A DNA stretch of 7,016 bases from Bacteroidia bacterium. GTDB lineage: Bacteria; Planctomycetota; Phycisphaerae; Phycisphaerales; SM1A02. The notes below the pieces were generated by a model, which was not told where the DNA came from, did not search any database, and saw nothing but the letters and a program-made list of their open reading frames with translations. Location of the stretch: contig JASGCG010000088.1 in NCBI GenBank assembly GCA_030054235.1, forward strand, positions 1 through 7,016, given 5' to 3'. The translations under genes and the position numbers were made by a program. This document shows positions 1 to 6,060 of this stretch, piece after piece. Numbering within the stretch: the stretch's first letter is position 1; each line of letters opens with the position of its first letter.

Positions 1-1012
1 CGTGGTTCACGCGCTCGCGCAGGTCATCCCACATGCGGTCCCAGTAGGTGTTGGCCGTCACGGCCTTCGTGATGCGGATGACCTCCAGCAGCGGCACGCC
101 TGCAGCGAGCAGGGTGCCCATGGTGTTGGTCATGCGTGCCACGTAGAGCTGGCGGAACATCGGCGAGATGATGGGCAAGTTGAGCTTGGCCCAGTCGATG
201 GCGAGGCGGCCGCGGGCGGTCCGCGCCGCCACCGTGGCGGCGAAGCACAGCGCGCCGAGGGCAGGCAGGTAGAGGTGCCACCATCCCTTGAGGAACCCGC
301 TGGCCGCAAGCAGCCACTTGGTGAGCAGGGGGAGCCGGTCGCCCTGCGCCTTGAAGAGCGGCGCGAACGTCGGCAGCACGAAGACCATGATCACCGTGAC
401 GGCCGTGATCGCGACAGCGAGCATGATGCCCGGATAGACCATGGCGCCCTTCACCTGCTTGGCGGTCTTGCGCGCCTTGAGCAGGTCCTTGGCGACGCGC
501 GAGAGCATTTCATCCATCGTGCCGCTCGCTTCGGCTGCCTGCATGAGGCTGACGAGGATCGACGGGAAGATGCGAGGCCACTTGGCCAGCGCGGCGCTGA
601 ACTCCTCGCCCTCGCAGACGTCGTCCTTGATCGACCGCACGACCGTGGCGACTTCGGGGCGCGCTGCCTGCTCGCTGAAGGTCTCGAGCGCCTCGGCCAG
701 CGGCACGCCGGTCTTCATCATGACCGAGAGCTGCTGGCAGAGCGCGATCACATCGTCGTTGCTGAAGCGTGCGCTCAGCCGGTTGCGGGAGATGGCGCCC
801 TTCTGGCCGACTGCCGCGGCAAGGTCGCCGAGCTCGATGCTCAGCACGACCAGACCATCGCGCCGGAGCTGGCGGACCGCGGCTTCATGGGATGGGGCCT
901 CGAGCACCCCGCGCACGAGCTCGCCGCTGGCGCGCCGGGCGCGGTAGGCGAACTTGCGGGGGGCAGCGGCATCGGCTGCACCGATCAGGCTGGCATCAAT
1001 GGCGGCAGGCAC
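1..1012 (-). CDS. gspF: GspF/PilC-family inner-membrane platform protein, 3' end beyond window
   Basis: Polytopic inner-membrane platform on which the assembly ATPase acts to insert pseudopilins into the filament base. I translated 337 codons from the GTG at 1012; the frame is open to the window edge. Residues 20-62 form the usual cytoplasmic N-terminal segment (KFAYRARRASGELVRGVLEA). Residues 83-205 are the first T2SSF repeat, with LCQQLSVMMKTGVPLAEAL and the VYPGIM motif leading into a membrane segment at about 196-218. A second hydrophobic stretch lies at about 245-262. The second T2SSF repeat starts near residue 290 (YVARMTNTMGTLLAAGVPLL) and is cut off. Family members are about 400 residues, so roughly 60 are missing, including the last membrane helix. 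The GTG start is chosen because a near-perfect Shine-Dalgarno lies 6 bases upstream and no in-frame ATG is nearby. It overlaps the ATPase gene by 17 bases, so translation is probably coupled. Confidence 0.93.
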   Translation of the reverse strand, partial: MPAAIDASLIGAADAAAPRKFAYRARRASGELVRGVLEAPSHEAAVRQLRRDGLVVLSIELGDLAAAVGQKGAISRNRLSARFSNDDVIALCQQLSVMMKTGVPLAEALETFSEQAARPEVATVVRSIKDDVCEGEEFSAALAKWPRIFPSILVSLMQAAEASGTMDEMLSRVAKDLLKARKTAKQVKGAMVYPGIMLAVAITAVTVIMVFVLPTFAPLFKAQGDRLPLLTKWLLAASGFLKGWWHLYLPALGALCFAATVAARTARGRLAIDWAKLNLPIISPMFRQLYVARMTNTMGTLLAAGVPLLEVIRITKAVTANTYWDRMWDDLRERVNH

Positions 1013-2753
1013 CGTGCACCTCCTCCGTGGTCGTGAGTCCGTCGATCACCTTGCGCATGCCGTCGACCCAGAGGGTCTCGAAGCCCTTGTCGCGCAGGAG
1101 CCGCTTGAGCGCGGCAGGTTCGGTCCGAGCCGAGATCGCCTCGAGCACGTCAGCGTCGGGAGCGAGCAGTTCGTAAAGGCCTAGCCGGCCGCTGAGGCCA
1201 CGCTCGTGGCAGGCGCGGCATCCGGCGCCCTTCCACAGCCGTTCGGCCTGGGCACCGAACTCGCCCATCGCGGCGCGTTCGGCCGCATCGGGCTCGTACT
1301 CGGTCTTGCAGTGCTTGCAGATGCGGCGCACCAGGCGCTGGGCGAGGACACCTCGCAGTGCAGCGGCAACCAGGAACGGCTCGACGCCGAGGTTCTGCAA
1401 GCGGGTCACCGCGCTGGGCGCATCGTTCGTGTGCAGCGTGCTGAAGACCATGTGGCCGGTGAGCGCGGCCTGCACGGCGATCTGGGCGGTCTCGCCGTCG
1501 CGGATCTCGCCGACCATGATGATGTCGGGGTCTTGGCGGAGCAGGGCGCGCAGGGCGCCAGCGAAGGTCAGCCCCGCCTTCACGTTGACCTGGGCCTGGT
1601 GCACGCCGTTGAGGTTGCTTTCGACCGGATCCTCGACGGTGCTCAGGTTCAGTTCGGTCGTGTCGAACTGCTGCAGCACCGAGTAGAGCGTGGTGCTCTT
1701 GCCGCTGCCGGTGGGTCCGGTGACCAGCACTACGCCGTGCGGCTCGTCGATGACCGTGCGGAAGCGCTCGAGCATGGCCGGACGGAAGCCCAGCTTCTCG
1801 AGGCCGAGCTTGGCGTAGCTCGTGTCGATCACGCGCATGACGATCTTCTCGCCGAACTTGCCGGGCAGCGTGCTCACGCGGAGGTCGATCGGCTTGCCGT
1901 TGACCTTGATCGCGATCTCGCCGTCCTGCGGGACGCGTCGCTCGCTGATGTCCAGGCGCGCCATGATCTTGACGCGGCTCGAGATCGCGGCGTGCATTCG
2001 CCAGGGGACGTTGGTCTTGACCGAGAGCACGCCGTCGATGCGGTAGCGGATCCGCAGCGAACCATCGTCAGGTTCGATGTGGATGTCGCTCGCGCCATCC
2101 GCCACGGCGCCCGCGATGATGAAGTTCACCAGCTTCACGACCGGGCCGCTCGTGCCCGTGGTGTCCTCGGCCGCCAGGTCAGCAGCCTCGTTCTCGGCGA
2201 CCGTGAACTGGGCTTCGTCGACCTCGGCGAAGATCTCTTCGGCTTGCTCGTTCGCACGCGACGGTGCAGGCTCATCGATGCCCCCGCCGGCGAGCGCGGC
2301 GCGGATCGAGTCGGCGGTCGCGACCACGAAGCGCACACGGAAGCCGCTGGCCTTTGTCAGGTCCTCGAGCACGAAGAAGTCCTCGGGCTCGGCCGTGGCG
2401 ACGATGAGCTCGCCGCCGTCGAGCCTGACCGGGATGACGGTGTGACGCTCGCGCAGTTCAGGCGGTACCAGTGCACGCGCACCGGGATCGCAGGCGGCGA
2501 CAAGGTCCTCGATGAACGTGAGGCCCCGGGCAGCGGCGATGGCTTGCAGCAGGCGCTCGTTGGTGATCCAGCCTTGCTGCACGACGACTTCGCCCAGCAT
2601 GAGGCGGCAGGTGCTCGAGGATTGGATGGCGAGGGCTTCGCGCAGCTGGGCTGGCGTCAGGTCACCCCAATCGATCAGGACCTGGCCGAGCGACGTGGGT
2701 GCTGCATCGAGGTGCGAGGCTGCCGGGCGAGGGGTTGGGTTGTTGCGGACCAT
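996..2753 (-). CDS. gspE: GspE/PilB-family assembly ATPase
   Basis: Cytoplasmic hexameric secretion ATPase that powers pseudopilin polymerisation; 585 residues, normal full length. An N-terminal T2SSE_N/MshEN-like region spans about 21-155. An acidic linker follows at about 160-200, and then the N2 domain (SDIHIEPDD at 222-230, RYRIDG at 236-241, RRVPQDGEI at 272-280). The C-terminal ATPase domain has Walker A GPTGSGKST (346-354), an Asp box STVEDPVE (371-378), Walker B within DPDIIMVGEIRDGETA (408-423) and a His box TGHMVFSTLHTND (432-444). Two CxxC pairs (C479/C482 and C512/C515) make the zinc-binding tetracysteine found in extension-type ATPases and absent from PilT-type retraction enzymes. 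GGGAGG ends 4 bases before the ATG at 2753. The N2 and Walker region resembles PilB at least as much as GspE, so the symbol is a family label. It follows the PilP-like gene after a 30-base gap that contains part of a hairpin. Confidence 0.96.
   Translation of the reverse strand: MVRNNPTPRPAASHLDAAPTSLGQVLIDWGDLTPAQLREALAIQSSSTCRLMLGEVVVQQGWITNERLLQAIAAARGLTFIEDLVAACDPGARALVPPELRERHTVIPVRLDGGELIVATAEPEDFFVLEDLTKASGFRVRFVVATADSIRAALAGGGIDEPAPSRANEQAEEIFAEVDEAQFTVAENEAADLAAEDTTGTSGPVVKLVNFIIAGAVADGASDIHIEPDDGSLRIRYRIDGVLSVKTNVPWRMHAAISSRVKIMARLDISERRVPQDGEIAIKVNGKPIDLRVSTLPGKFGEKIVMRVIDTSYAKLGLEKLGFRPAMLERFRTVIDEPHGVVLVTGPTGSGKSTTLYSVLQQFDTTELNLSTVEDPVESNLNGVHQAQVNVKAGLTFAGALRALLRQDPDIIMVGEIRDGETAQIAVQAALTGHMVFSTLHTNDAPSAVTRLQNLGVEPFLVAAALRGVLAQRLVRRICKHCKTEYEPDAAERAAMGEFGAQAERLWKGAGCRACHERGLSGRLGLYELLAPDADVLEAISARTEPAALKRLLRDKGFETLWVDGMRKVIDGLTTTEEVHGACRH
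1019..1026 (-). promoter_or_regulatory. Ribosome binding site fixing the GTG start of gspF
   Basis: On the minus strand this reads GGAGGAGG, six bases before the GTG at 1012. It lies inside the last codons of the ATPase gene (the Glu-Glu-Val codons). A second GTG at 1019-1017 is in the ATPase frame and is not the start. The strength of the site argues for independent as well as coupled initiation of gspF. Confidence 0.75.
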
Positions 2754-2763
2754 CTTGCCTCCC

Positions 2764-2825
2764 GAATCCGAGGAGCCTGGTGATCACCCGTCGAGGGCGA
2801 TCCTCACCAGACGACCATCGGATTC
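2764..2825 (-). promoter_or_regulatory. Long nested hairpin across the pilP-like stop codon, abutting the ATPase ribosome site
   Basis: Minus-strand RNA from 2825 to 2764 can fold into three stacked stems. The basal stem is an exact 8-bp inverted repeat (GAAUCCGA 2825-2818 with UCGGAUUC 2771-2764) plus a GG/CC extension past a bulged U. The middle stem is an exact 7-bp repeat (CUGGUGA 2810-2804 with UCACCAG 2783-2777). The apical stem has 6 pairs including one G-U (UCGCCC 2800-2795 with GGGUGA 2789-2784) and a 5-base loop. The TGA of the PilP-like gene is the last three bases of the apical stem. The GGGAGG ribosome site of the ATPase begins at the very next base, 2763. There is no following U-tract, so a simple intrinsic terminator is unlikely. 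A ribosome finishing the upstream gene would melt it, so a translation-coupling or mRNA-stability element is my inference. Confidence 0.5.
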
Positions 2826-3299
2826 AAGTTCGGCATGACGAAGCCCGATCTCTCGCACGACCCAAGAAATCCCGGTGGATGCCTCGGTCAGCACATCCCC
2901 TCGGCGCACGGTTCGGCCGTTGATCACCGCGAACTCACCCGAGAGGGTGGCGGTCAGGTCAAAGGTCGGCGGGGCGGCGGCCGGTGCCGGCGCTGCGGGC
3001 TCGCCTGCCTGGGCTTGCCGAACGGCGGCGGGGGCCGAAAAGGCCAGTGGAGCGAATGGATTACCGGACGGATGCTCCTCGAGCACAAACTCGATGGCCT
3101 TCGGCCGTGCCGGCGCGGGGGCGGCAGCCACCGGGCCCGGCTTGGCGGCTGCGGCCTTGGCGGGCTTGGCAGGGCCGGCCACCTTGAACATCAACAGGCC
3201 GACCGCGGCGATGGCCACGCCGCCAAGGAGCGCGAACTGCTTCGGGTTCACGCCGAGCTTGCTGCAGAGGTCGCTCCAGGTGCTCGAGATGGCGCTCAT
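2784..3299 (-). CDS. PilP/GspC-like inner-membrane periplasmic protein
   Basis: A 171-residue protein with a short cytoplasmic N-terminus, one membrane segment (about 23-40) and a long Ala/Pro/Lys-rich linker (about 41-68, with a second Ala/Pro-rich run at about 97-111). It ends in a small beta-rich domain (about 113-170) holding FDLTATLSGEFAVINGRTV, then RRGDVL and WVVREIG. That layout, and the position after pilO, match the PilP or GspC homology-region domain, which links the alignment complex to the secretin. The match is from architecture and a few motifs only, so I give no symbol. PilP proteins are usually lipoproteins; here there is no lipobox and a membrane helix instead, which is the GspC arrangement. 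The start at 3299 overlaps the pilO stop as ATGA and has GGAGG at 3306-3310. Cys12 is on the cytoplasmic side. The last codons take part in the hairpin before the ATPase gene. Confidence 0.72.
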   Translation of the reverse strand: MSAISSTWSDLCSKLGVNPKQFALLGGVAIAAVGLLMFKVAGPAKPAKAAAAKPGPVAAAPAPARPKAIEFVLEEHPSGNPFAPLAFSAPAAVRQAQAGEPAAPAPAAAPPTFDLTATLSGEFAVINGRTVRRGDVLTEASTGISWVVREIGLRHAELESDGRLVRIALDG

Positions 3300-3886
3300 G
3301 GTGTGCCTCCGTTGGGGGCTTGCGCAGGCGGTGGCGCGAGGAAGTACTCCTCGAGGTCGATCTGAGCGGCGATCGAACTGCCGTCGGTGCGACGCAGGTC
3401 GATGCTCGAGATGCGGTTCCAGGCGCGGCTGTCATCGATCGAATTGATGACGTCGAAGATCGCGGCGAAGTCACCGACCATGTCCACTCGCACGCCGCGA
3501 CGCTGGAAGTCGCCGGGCTTGGAACCTGCGGGCGCGAAATCCATCGGATCACCGAGCTTCACCGAGTTCTCCAGCACGCTCTTGCCGTCGACGCTGCGGC
3601 TCACGGCATCCCCGAGCCGGCTCTCGGCGGGGGAGTTCGGAACCAGTCGCCACTCCTGCTCGACCTCGCGACGGAGTGTGGTGACCTCGGCCTGCAGGCG
3701 CTCAAGATCCGCTCGCTTCGCGAGGTACTGCTCGGTGCTCTGCTCGAGCTTGGTGCGCTGTCGCTGCAGATCCGAGGCGCGTGCGTAGTTGGGCACGACG
3801 AACATGCCGAGCACGACGATCGTTCCGGCGAGCGTGGTGCCCGCGGCCATGGCGGTCTCGCGGCTGATGGCTGGCCAGGTGGTCAT
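3296..3886 (-). CDS. pilO: PilO-like alignment-complex protein
   Basis: A bitopic inner-membrane protein of 196 residues, expected to pair with PilN through coiled coils and ferredoxin-like periplasmic domains and to connect the ATPase/platform to the PilP/secretin side. One membrane helix lies at about 12-32 (TAMAAGTTLAGTIVVLGMFV). A charged coiled-coil follows at about 37-79 (QRQRTKLEQSTEQYLAKRAD). A compact domain at about 85-184 contains the RGVRVDMVGDFAAIFDVINS segment typical of PilO proteins, and a short Pro-rich tail ends it. The start at 3886 is preferred over an upstream ATG at 3934 because AAGGAG sits at 3898-3893, six bases before it, and because this start forms an ATGA overlap with the pilN stop. 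The upstream in-frame extension would cover pilN coding sequence with basic, uncharacteristic residues. GspM or GspL C-terminal domains are the alternative family labels. Confidence 0.85.
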   Translation of the reverse strand: MTTWPAISRETAMAAGTTLAGTIVVLGMFVVPNYARASDLQRQRTKLEQSTEQYLAKRADLERLQAEVTTLRREVEQEWRLVPNSPAESRLGDAVSRSVDGKSVLENSVKLGDPMDFAPAGSKPGDFQRRGVRVDMVGDFAAIFDVINSIDDSRAWNRISSIDLRRTDGSSIAAQIDLEEYFLAPPPAQAPNGGTP

Positions 3887-4542
3887 GGCATGCTCCTTGA
3901 GACGATGCGTTCGGCTCCGTCGGGCTGGGCCCACGGGTCGACCCGCACGGTGAGGCTGAAGGCCTGCTCGCCGGAGCCTGCCTGCTTGACCTCGTTGCGT
4001 CGCACGCTCACGAAGGGGGCGCGCGCACCGAGGCGCTGCTCGAGTTCCGAGACGGCCGCAAGCGTCATGCTGTGGCCTGCAAGGGCGACCTCAAGGGTCA
4101 CGGGCTTAGGCTGGTTCGCTTGGTTGGCTGGGGCAGGCTGAGCCTGCCCGCGCCCGGGGGCAGCCTTGGCCTCGCTGATGCTGATCTTCATCGCATGCAG
4201 CGAGACGCCCTCTGGCAGGAGATGGCTGATCGTGGCGATCACATCGCTCGCCTGCGCCGGCAGGGCTACGGTCTGCTGGCAGGCCACCAGGCGCTTGAGG
4301 TGTTCGCGCTCGGCCATGAGCATGGCGTGCACATCATCGATGCTCTGCGCGCTCTCGCGAAGGTCCTGGGCCACGGCCACGCGGATCGCCGCCGAGCGGC
4401 TCTCGTTGAAGCTGTGTGCAGCGAGCCCTGCAAGCGTGACGGCGAAGGCCGTGGCCGCCAGCGCAACGATGCGTCGGCGCAGCCTGATGCCCGCATGGCG
4501 CAGCGCTTCGGGCGGCAGGAGATTGACGTGGAACTCGTTCAT
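3883..4542 (-). CDS. pilN: PilN-like alignment-complex protein
   Basis: A bitopic inner-membrane protein of 219 residues. The N-terminal HVNLLPPEAL (residues 5-14) is the conserved INLLP-type cytoplasmic tail that docks into PilM. A basic segment LRRR (21-24) precedes the membrane helix at about 25-44. A coiled-coil region at about 50-90 leads to a ferredoxin-like periplasmic domain at about 95-205. That domain is interrupted at about 127-147 by an Ala/Pro/Gln/Asn-rich insert, whose DNA holds a strong palindrome. The start at 4542 forms ATGA with the pilM stop and is preceded by GGAGGG at 4552-4547. The frame stays open for another 789 bases upstream, but that part is antisense-like Arg/Pro-rich filler lying over pilM in a different frame. 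Neighbour order M-N-O supports the call strongly. Confidence 0.9.
   Translation of the reverse strand: MNEFHVNLLPPEALRHAGIRLRRRIVALAATAFAVTLAGLAAHSFNESRSAAIRVAVAQDLRESAQSIDDVHAMLMAEREHLKRLVACQQTVALPAQASDVIATISHLLPEGVSLHAMKISISEAKAAPGRGQAQPAPANQANQPKPVTLEVALAGHSMTLAAVSELEQRLGARAPFVSVRRNEVKQAGSGEQAFSLTVRVDPWAQPDGAERIVSRSMP
4131..4149. repeat. Perfect 9-bp-arm palindrome inside pilN
   Basis: GGGCAGGCT and AGCCTGCCC flank a single central base at 4140. In RNA it can form an 8-bp stem with a three-base loop. It encodes part of the Gly/Gln/Ala/Pro linker of PilN (residues about 131-137). It lies well inside the gene, so it is not an intergenic terminator. Low-complexity codon use could produce it by chance, though the exactness is notable. 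Confidence 0.6.
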
Positions 4543-5555
4543 GCGGCCCTCCGTCCGCTGCCGCTGGCGTGACCGGCGAGCGCGCTGCCGAGCGCTGCGC
4601 TCCAGCTGCACGGAGCCGCCATCGGATCCAGCACGCCCTGCAGCACGCCGGGCGCGAGCCCCACGGCAAGCGCGTGCACGCTGCACACGCTGGACAGTGC
4701 GGTCGTGAGTGCAGGGTCCGTGGCTGCGGGGCCAGTCAGCACGAGCTGCGATGGCCAGGCGCCACCGAGCTTGCGGTCGATGTGTCGGAAGCACTGCAGT
4801 GTTTCTTCGGCCAGGCCGTACCAGCGGAAGACGCGCGCCGTGCCGGGATCCTCGCCCTCGACGGGGATCCACTCGGCCTGCGAGTCGCCGCTCGACGCGG
4901 GCTTCCAATCGAACGCGCGGTGGAACGTAAGTCCCGAGCCTGACATGATGCTCAGCCCGGCCTTGCCATCTTCCAGATGCAGTACGGCGAAGCAGCCGCC
5001 GGCGGTGGCCATCTTCATGCCGCGCCAGGCGGTGCGCAGTGCCGCAAGCGGAGCAGCCTCGATGCGGCTGGGCTCCAGGCCCACGCGGGCCACGCAGTCC
5101 GTGAGCGCCATCGCCACCTGGCGACGGATGCCCACGAGCAGATGTTCGGAGGCGCCCCCGGCACGGCTTCCGCCGCCGAGCGGCAGGGTGCCCAGATGGA
5201 GCGCATCGCGATCGAGACCGAAACGGTCGACGGCCTCCCAGATCGCGCCTTGCAGGAGCTCGTCCTTCGCCAGGGATGGCAGCTCGGCCGTGTCCACCAG
5301 GAGTGACGAGCAGGGAATCGTGAGAGCGCATCGACGACCGGCAAAACTGCCCGACTTGAGCGCGCGGCGCAGGGCCTGCACGAAGCCAGGCTCGATCGAG
5401 ATCTCCGCGCCGGAGGCCGCGAAGGGCGAGGCATCGAACTCAGCGGCTGCATCGATCGATGCATCGAGTCCGTCCTGACTCAGCTGCACCAGCCTGGTGC
5501 GGTCCGTGCCGAAGTCGATGGCGATGTCCGTGCGTGGTGCGAGTGCCTTGAACAT
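4539..5555 (-). CDS. pilM: PilM-like actin-fold cytoplasmic protein
   Basis: A cytoplasmic actin-like ATP-binding protein of 338 residues that forms the inner ring of the pilus machine and binds the PilN tail. The first phosphate motif IDFGTDRTRLVQL is at 13-25. The PilM-type CALTIPCSSLLVDTAELP strand and helix pair spans about 76-93, SRIEAAPLAALRTAW spans 163-177, and an adenosine-type LTGPAA motif is at 273-278. The second phosphate motif, expected as DIGA-like, reads VLHLEDGKAG at 191-200 and lacks the usual Asp-x-Gly order, so nucleotide handling may be altered. The start at 5555 has GGAGGG six bases upstream. An in-frame ATG at 5618 would add 21 residues encoded by the intergenic hairpin and is rejected. 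The gene ends in an ATGA overlap with pilN. A 16-bp palindrome lies within codons about 31-37. Confidence 0.9.
   Translation of the reverse strand: MFKALAPRTDIAIDFGTDRTRLVQLSQDGLDASIDAAAEFDASPFAASGAEISIEPGFVQALRRALKSGSFAGRRCALTIPCSSLLVDTAELPSLAKDELLQGAIWEAVDRFGLDRDALHLGTLPLGGGSRAGGASEHLLVGIRRQVAMALTDCVARVGLEPSRIEAAPLAALRTAWRGMKMATAGGCFAVLHLEDGKAGLSIMSGSGLTFHRAFDWKPASSGDSQAEWIPVEGEDPGTARVFRWYGLAEETLQCFRHIDRKLGGAWPSQLVLTGPAATDPALTTALSSVCSVHALAVGLAPGVLQGVLDPMAAPCSWSAALGSALAGHASGSGRRAA
5448..5463. repeat. 16-bp perfect palindrome within pilM
   Basis: The sequence TGCATCGATCGATGCA is its own reverse complement. It encodes part of an Asp-Ala-Ser-Ile-Asp-Ala stretch near the N-terminus of PilM. A perfect palindrome of this length is expected about 0.1 times in 7 kb of random sequence. 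No function is evident; a protein-binding or methylation site is possible, as is chance from repeated Asp/Ala/Ser codons. Confidence 0.55.
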
Positions 5556-5561
5556 GGTGGG

Positions 5562-5567
5562 CCCTCC
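5562..5567 (-). promoter_or_regulatory. Ribosome binding site fixing the pilM start
   Basis: Minus strand GGAGGG, six bases before the ATG at 5555. It decides between that start and the in-frame ATG at 5618, which lies inside a GC-rich hairpin with no such site in front. Confidence 0.75.
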
Positions 5568-5591
5568 AGTTTCACTCGGTCCCTTCGTACT

Positions 5592-5625
5592 GCGCGCCGC
5601 GCACGGTTGCCCGTGCACGGCGCGC
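5592..5625 (-). promoter_or_regulatory. GC-rich hairpin with GCAA tetraloop between pilin gene and pilM
   Basis: The arms 5592-5606 and 5611-5625 are 15 bases each around a 4-base loop. On the DNA one position is mismatched (C at 5600 against A at 5617). In minus-strand RNA this becomes a G-U wobble, so all 15 positions pair, and the loop reads GCAA, a GNRA-type tetraloop closed by G-C. Three more pairs (5629-5627 with 5588-5586) can extend the stem past a small internal loop. The opposite-strand RNA would have a C-A mismatch and a UUGC loop, so the structure suits minus-strand transcription. No U-tract follows (the transcript continues AGUACG), so it is more likely an attenuator, processing site or 3' stabiliser of the pilin message than a full intrinsic terminator. 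Confidence 0.7.
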
Positions 5626-5652
5626 CACGTCTTCAGGTTCCAGCCGACAGGA

Positions 5653-6060
5653 TCACTCCGGAGCGATCGTCTTGGTGGTGGGGTCGTAGTACCACGTCGA
5701 GTCGTTGGTCAGCTGGTTGGTGATGTCGTCGCTCTCGCAGTAGCCCGCGGTGACGAGCTTGTCGAGTTCGGTGGTGGTGATCGCACCCGCCGACGAGGGC
5801 AGGGAGATCGACGCGCCACCGGGCTGGAACTGGTTGAAGCGGGTGACCATGGTGAGGATCTGCGAGCCACGGGCCTCGGCGGCCTCGGTCTTCGCATCAT
5901 CCAGGGCGCTGGTCACGCTCGGCACGACCAGGGCCGCGAGCACACCCAGGATCACGACCACGATCAGGATTTCGATCAGGGTGAAGGCGCGCTTGCCGCC
6001 GCGCTTGCCGTTGGTCCAGGTGCCGTTGTTGCCGTTGGTCGTTGCGTACTGAGTCGTCAT
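5653..6060 (-). CDS. gspG: GspG-like major pseudopilin (prepilin)
   Basis: Probable major subunit of the filament; 135 residues as precursor. A 25-residue leader ends in Lys-Arg-Ala, followed by the class III signal A|FTLIEILIVVVILGVLAAL, with Glu at mature position +5 and a hydrophobic alpha-helix at 26-46. The mature chain is 110 residues with one cysteine (Cys108) and the aromatic-rich end STWYYDPTTKTIAPE. The FTLIEILIVVVILG helix is closest to GspG, but I see no clear GspG calcium-site pattern and the protein is short. The -1 residue is Ala instead of the more common Gly. The leader is unusually long and Asn/Gly/Thr-rich, and no internal Met offers a shorter version. The start at 6060 is supported by AGGAGGG at 6074-6068. 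It is first in the minus-strand operon and is followed by a hairpin, as suits a subunit needed in excess. Confidence 0.92.
   Translation of the reverse strand: MTTQYATTNGNNGTWTNGKRGGKRAFTLIEILIVVVILGVLAALVVPSVTSALDDAKTEAAEARGSQILTMVTRFNQFQPGGASISLPSSAGAITTTELDKLVTAGYCESDDITNQLTNDSTWYYDPTTKTIAPE
6005..6040 (-). repeat. 12-bp direct repeat in the pilin leader coding region
   Basis: The plus-strand word TTGCCGTTGGTC occurs at 6005-6016 and again at 6029-6040, 24 bases apart, with a partial third copy (TGCCGTTG) at 6021-6028. The spacing is in frame, so the leader peptide repeats Thr-Asn-Gly (residues 8-10 and 16-18). Such a repeat could expand or contract by eight codons through slippage without shifting the frame. 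Confidence 0.65.

Noticed and set aside
2..1036. Long plus-strand open frame (344 codons)
   Set aside because: It is antisense to the well-supported GspF/PilC gene. Long open antisense frames are expected from GC-rich codon use, and the product has no recognisable domain.
1206..2783. Long plus-strand open frame (525 codons)
   Set aside because: It is the antisense shadow of the GspE/PilB ATPase, whose Walker and zinc motifs are all on the minus strand. The His/Asp/Gly/Ala-rich product is typical of such shadows.
2779..2788. 10-bp palindrome GGTGATCACC at the pilP-like stop as a separate operator
   Set aside because: It is contained in the larger nested hairpin and adds nothing independent.
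3883..5331. A 482-codon minus-strand frame that includes PilN at its C-terminal end
   Set aside because: Its first 263 codons lie over pilM in another frame and give Arg/Pro/His-rich sequence without recognisable motifs. The PilN start at 4542 has its own ribosome site and an ATGA overlap with pilM.
5556..5618. N-terminal extension of PilM from an ATG at 5618
   Set aside because: The extra 21 residues come from the intergenic hairpin and have no PilM character. The ribosome site at 5562-5567 and the canonical PilM N-terminus support 5555.
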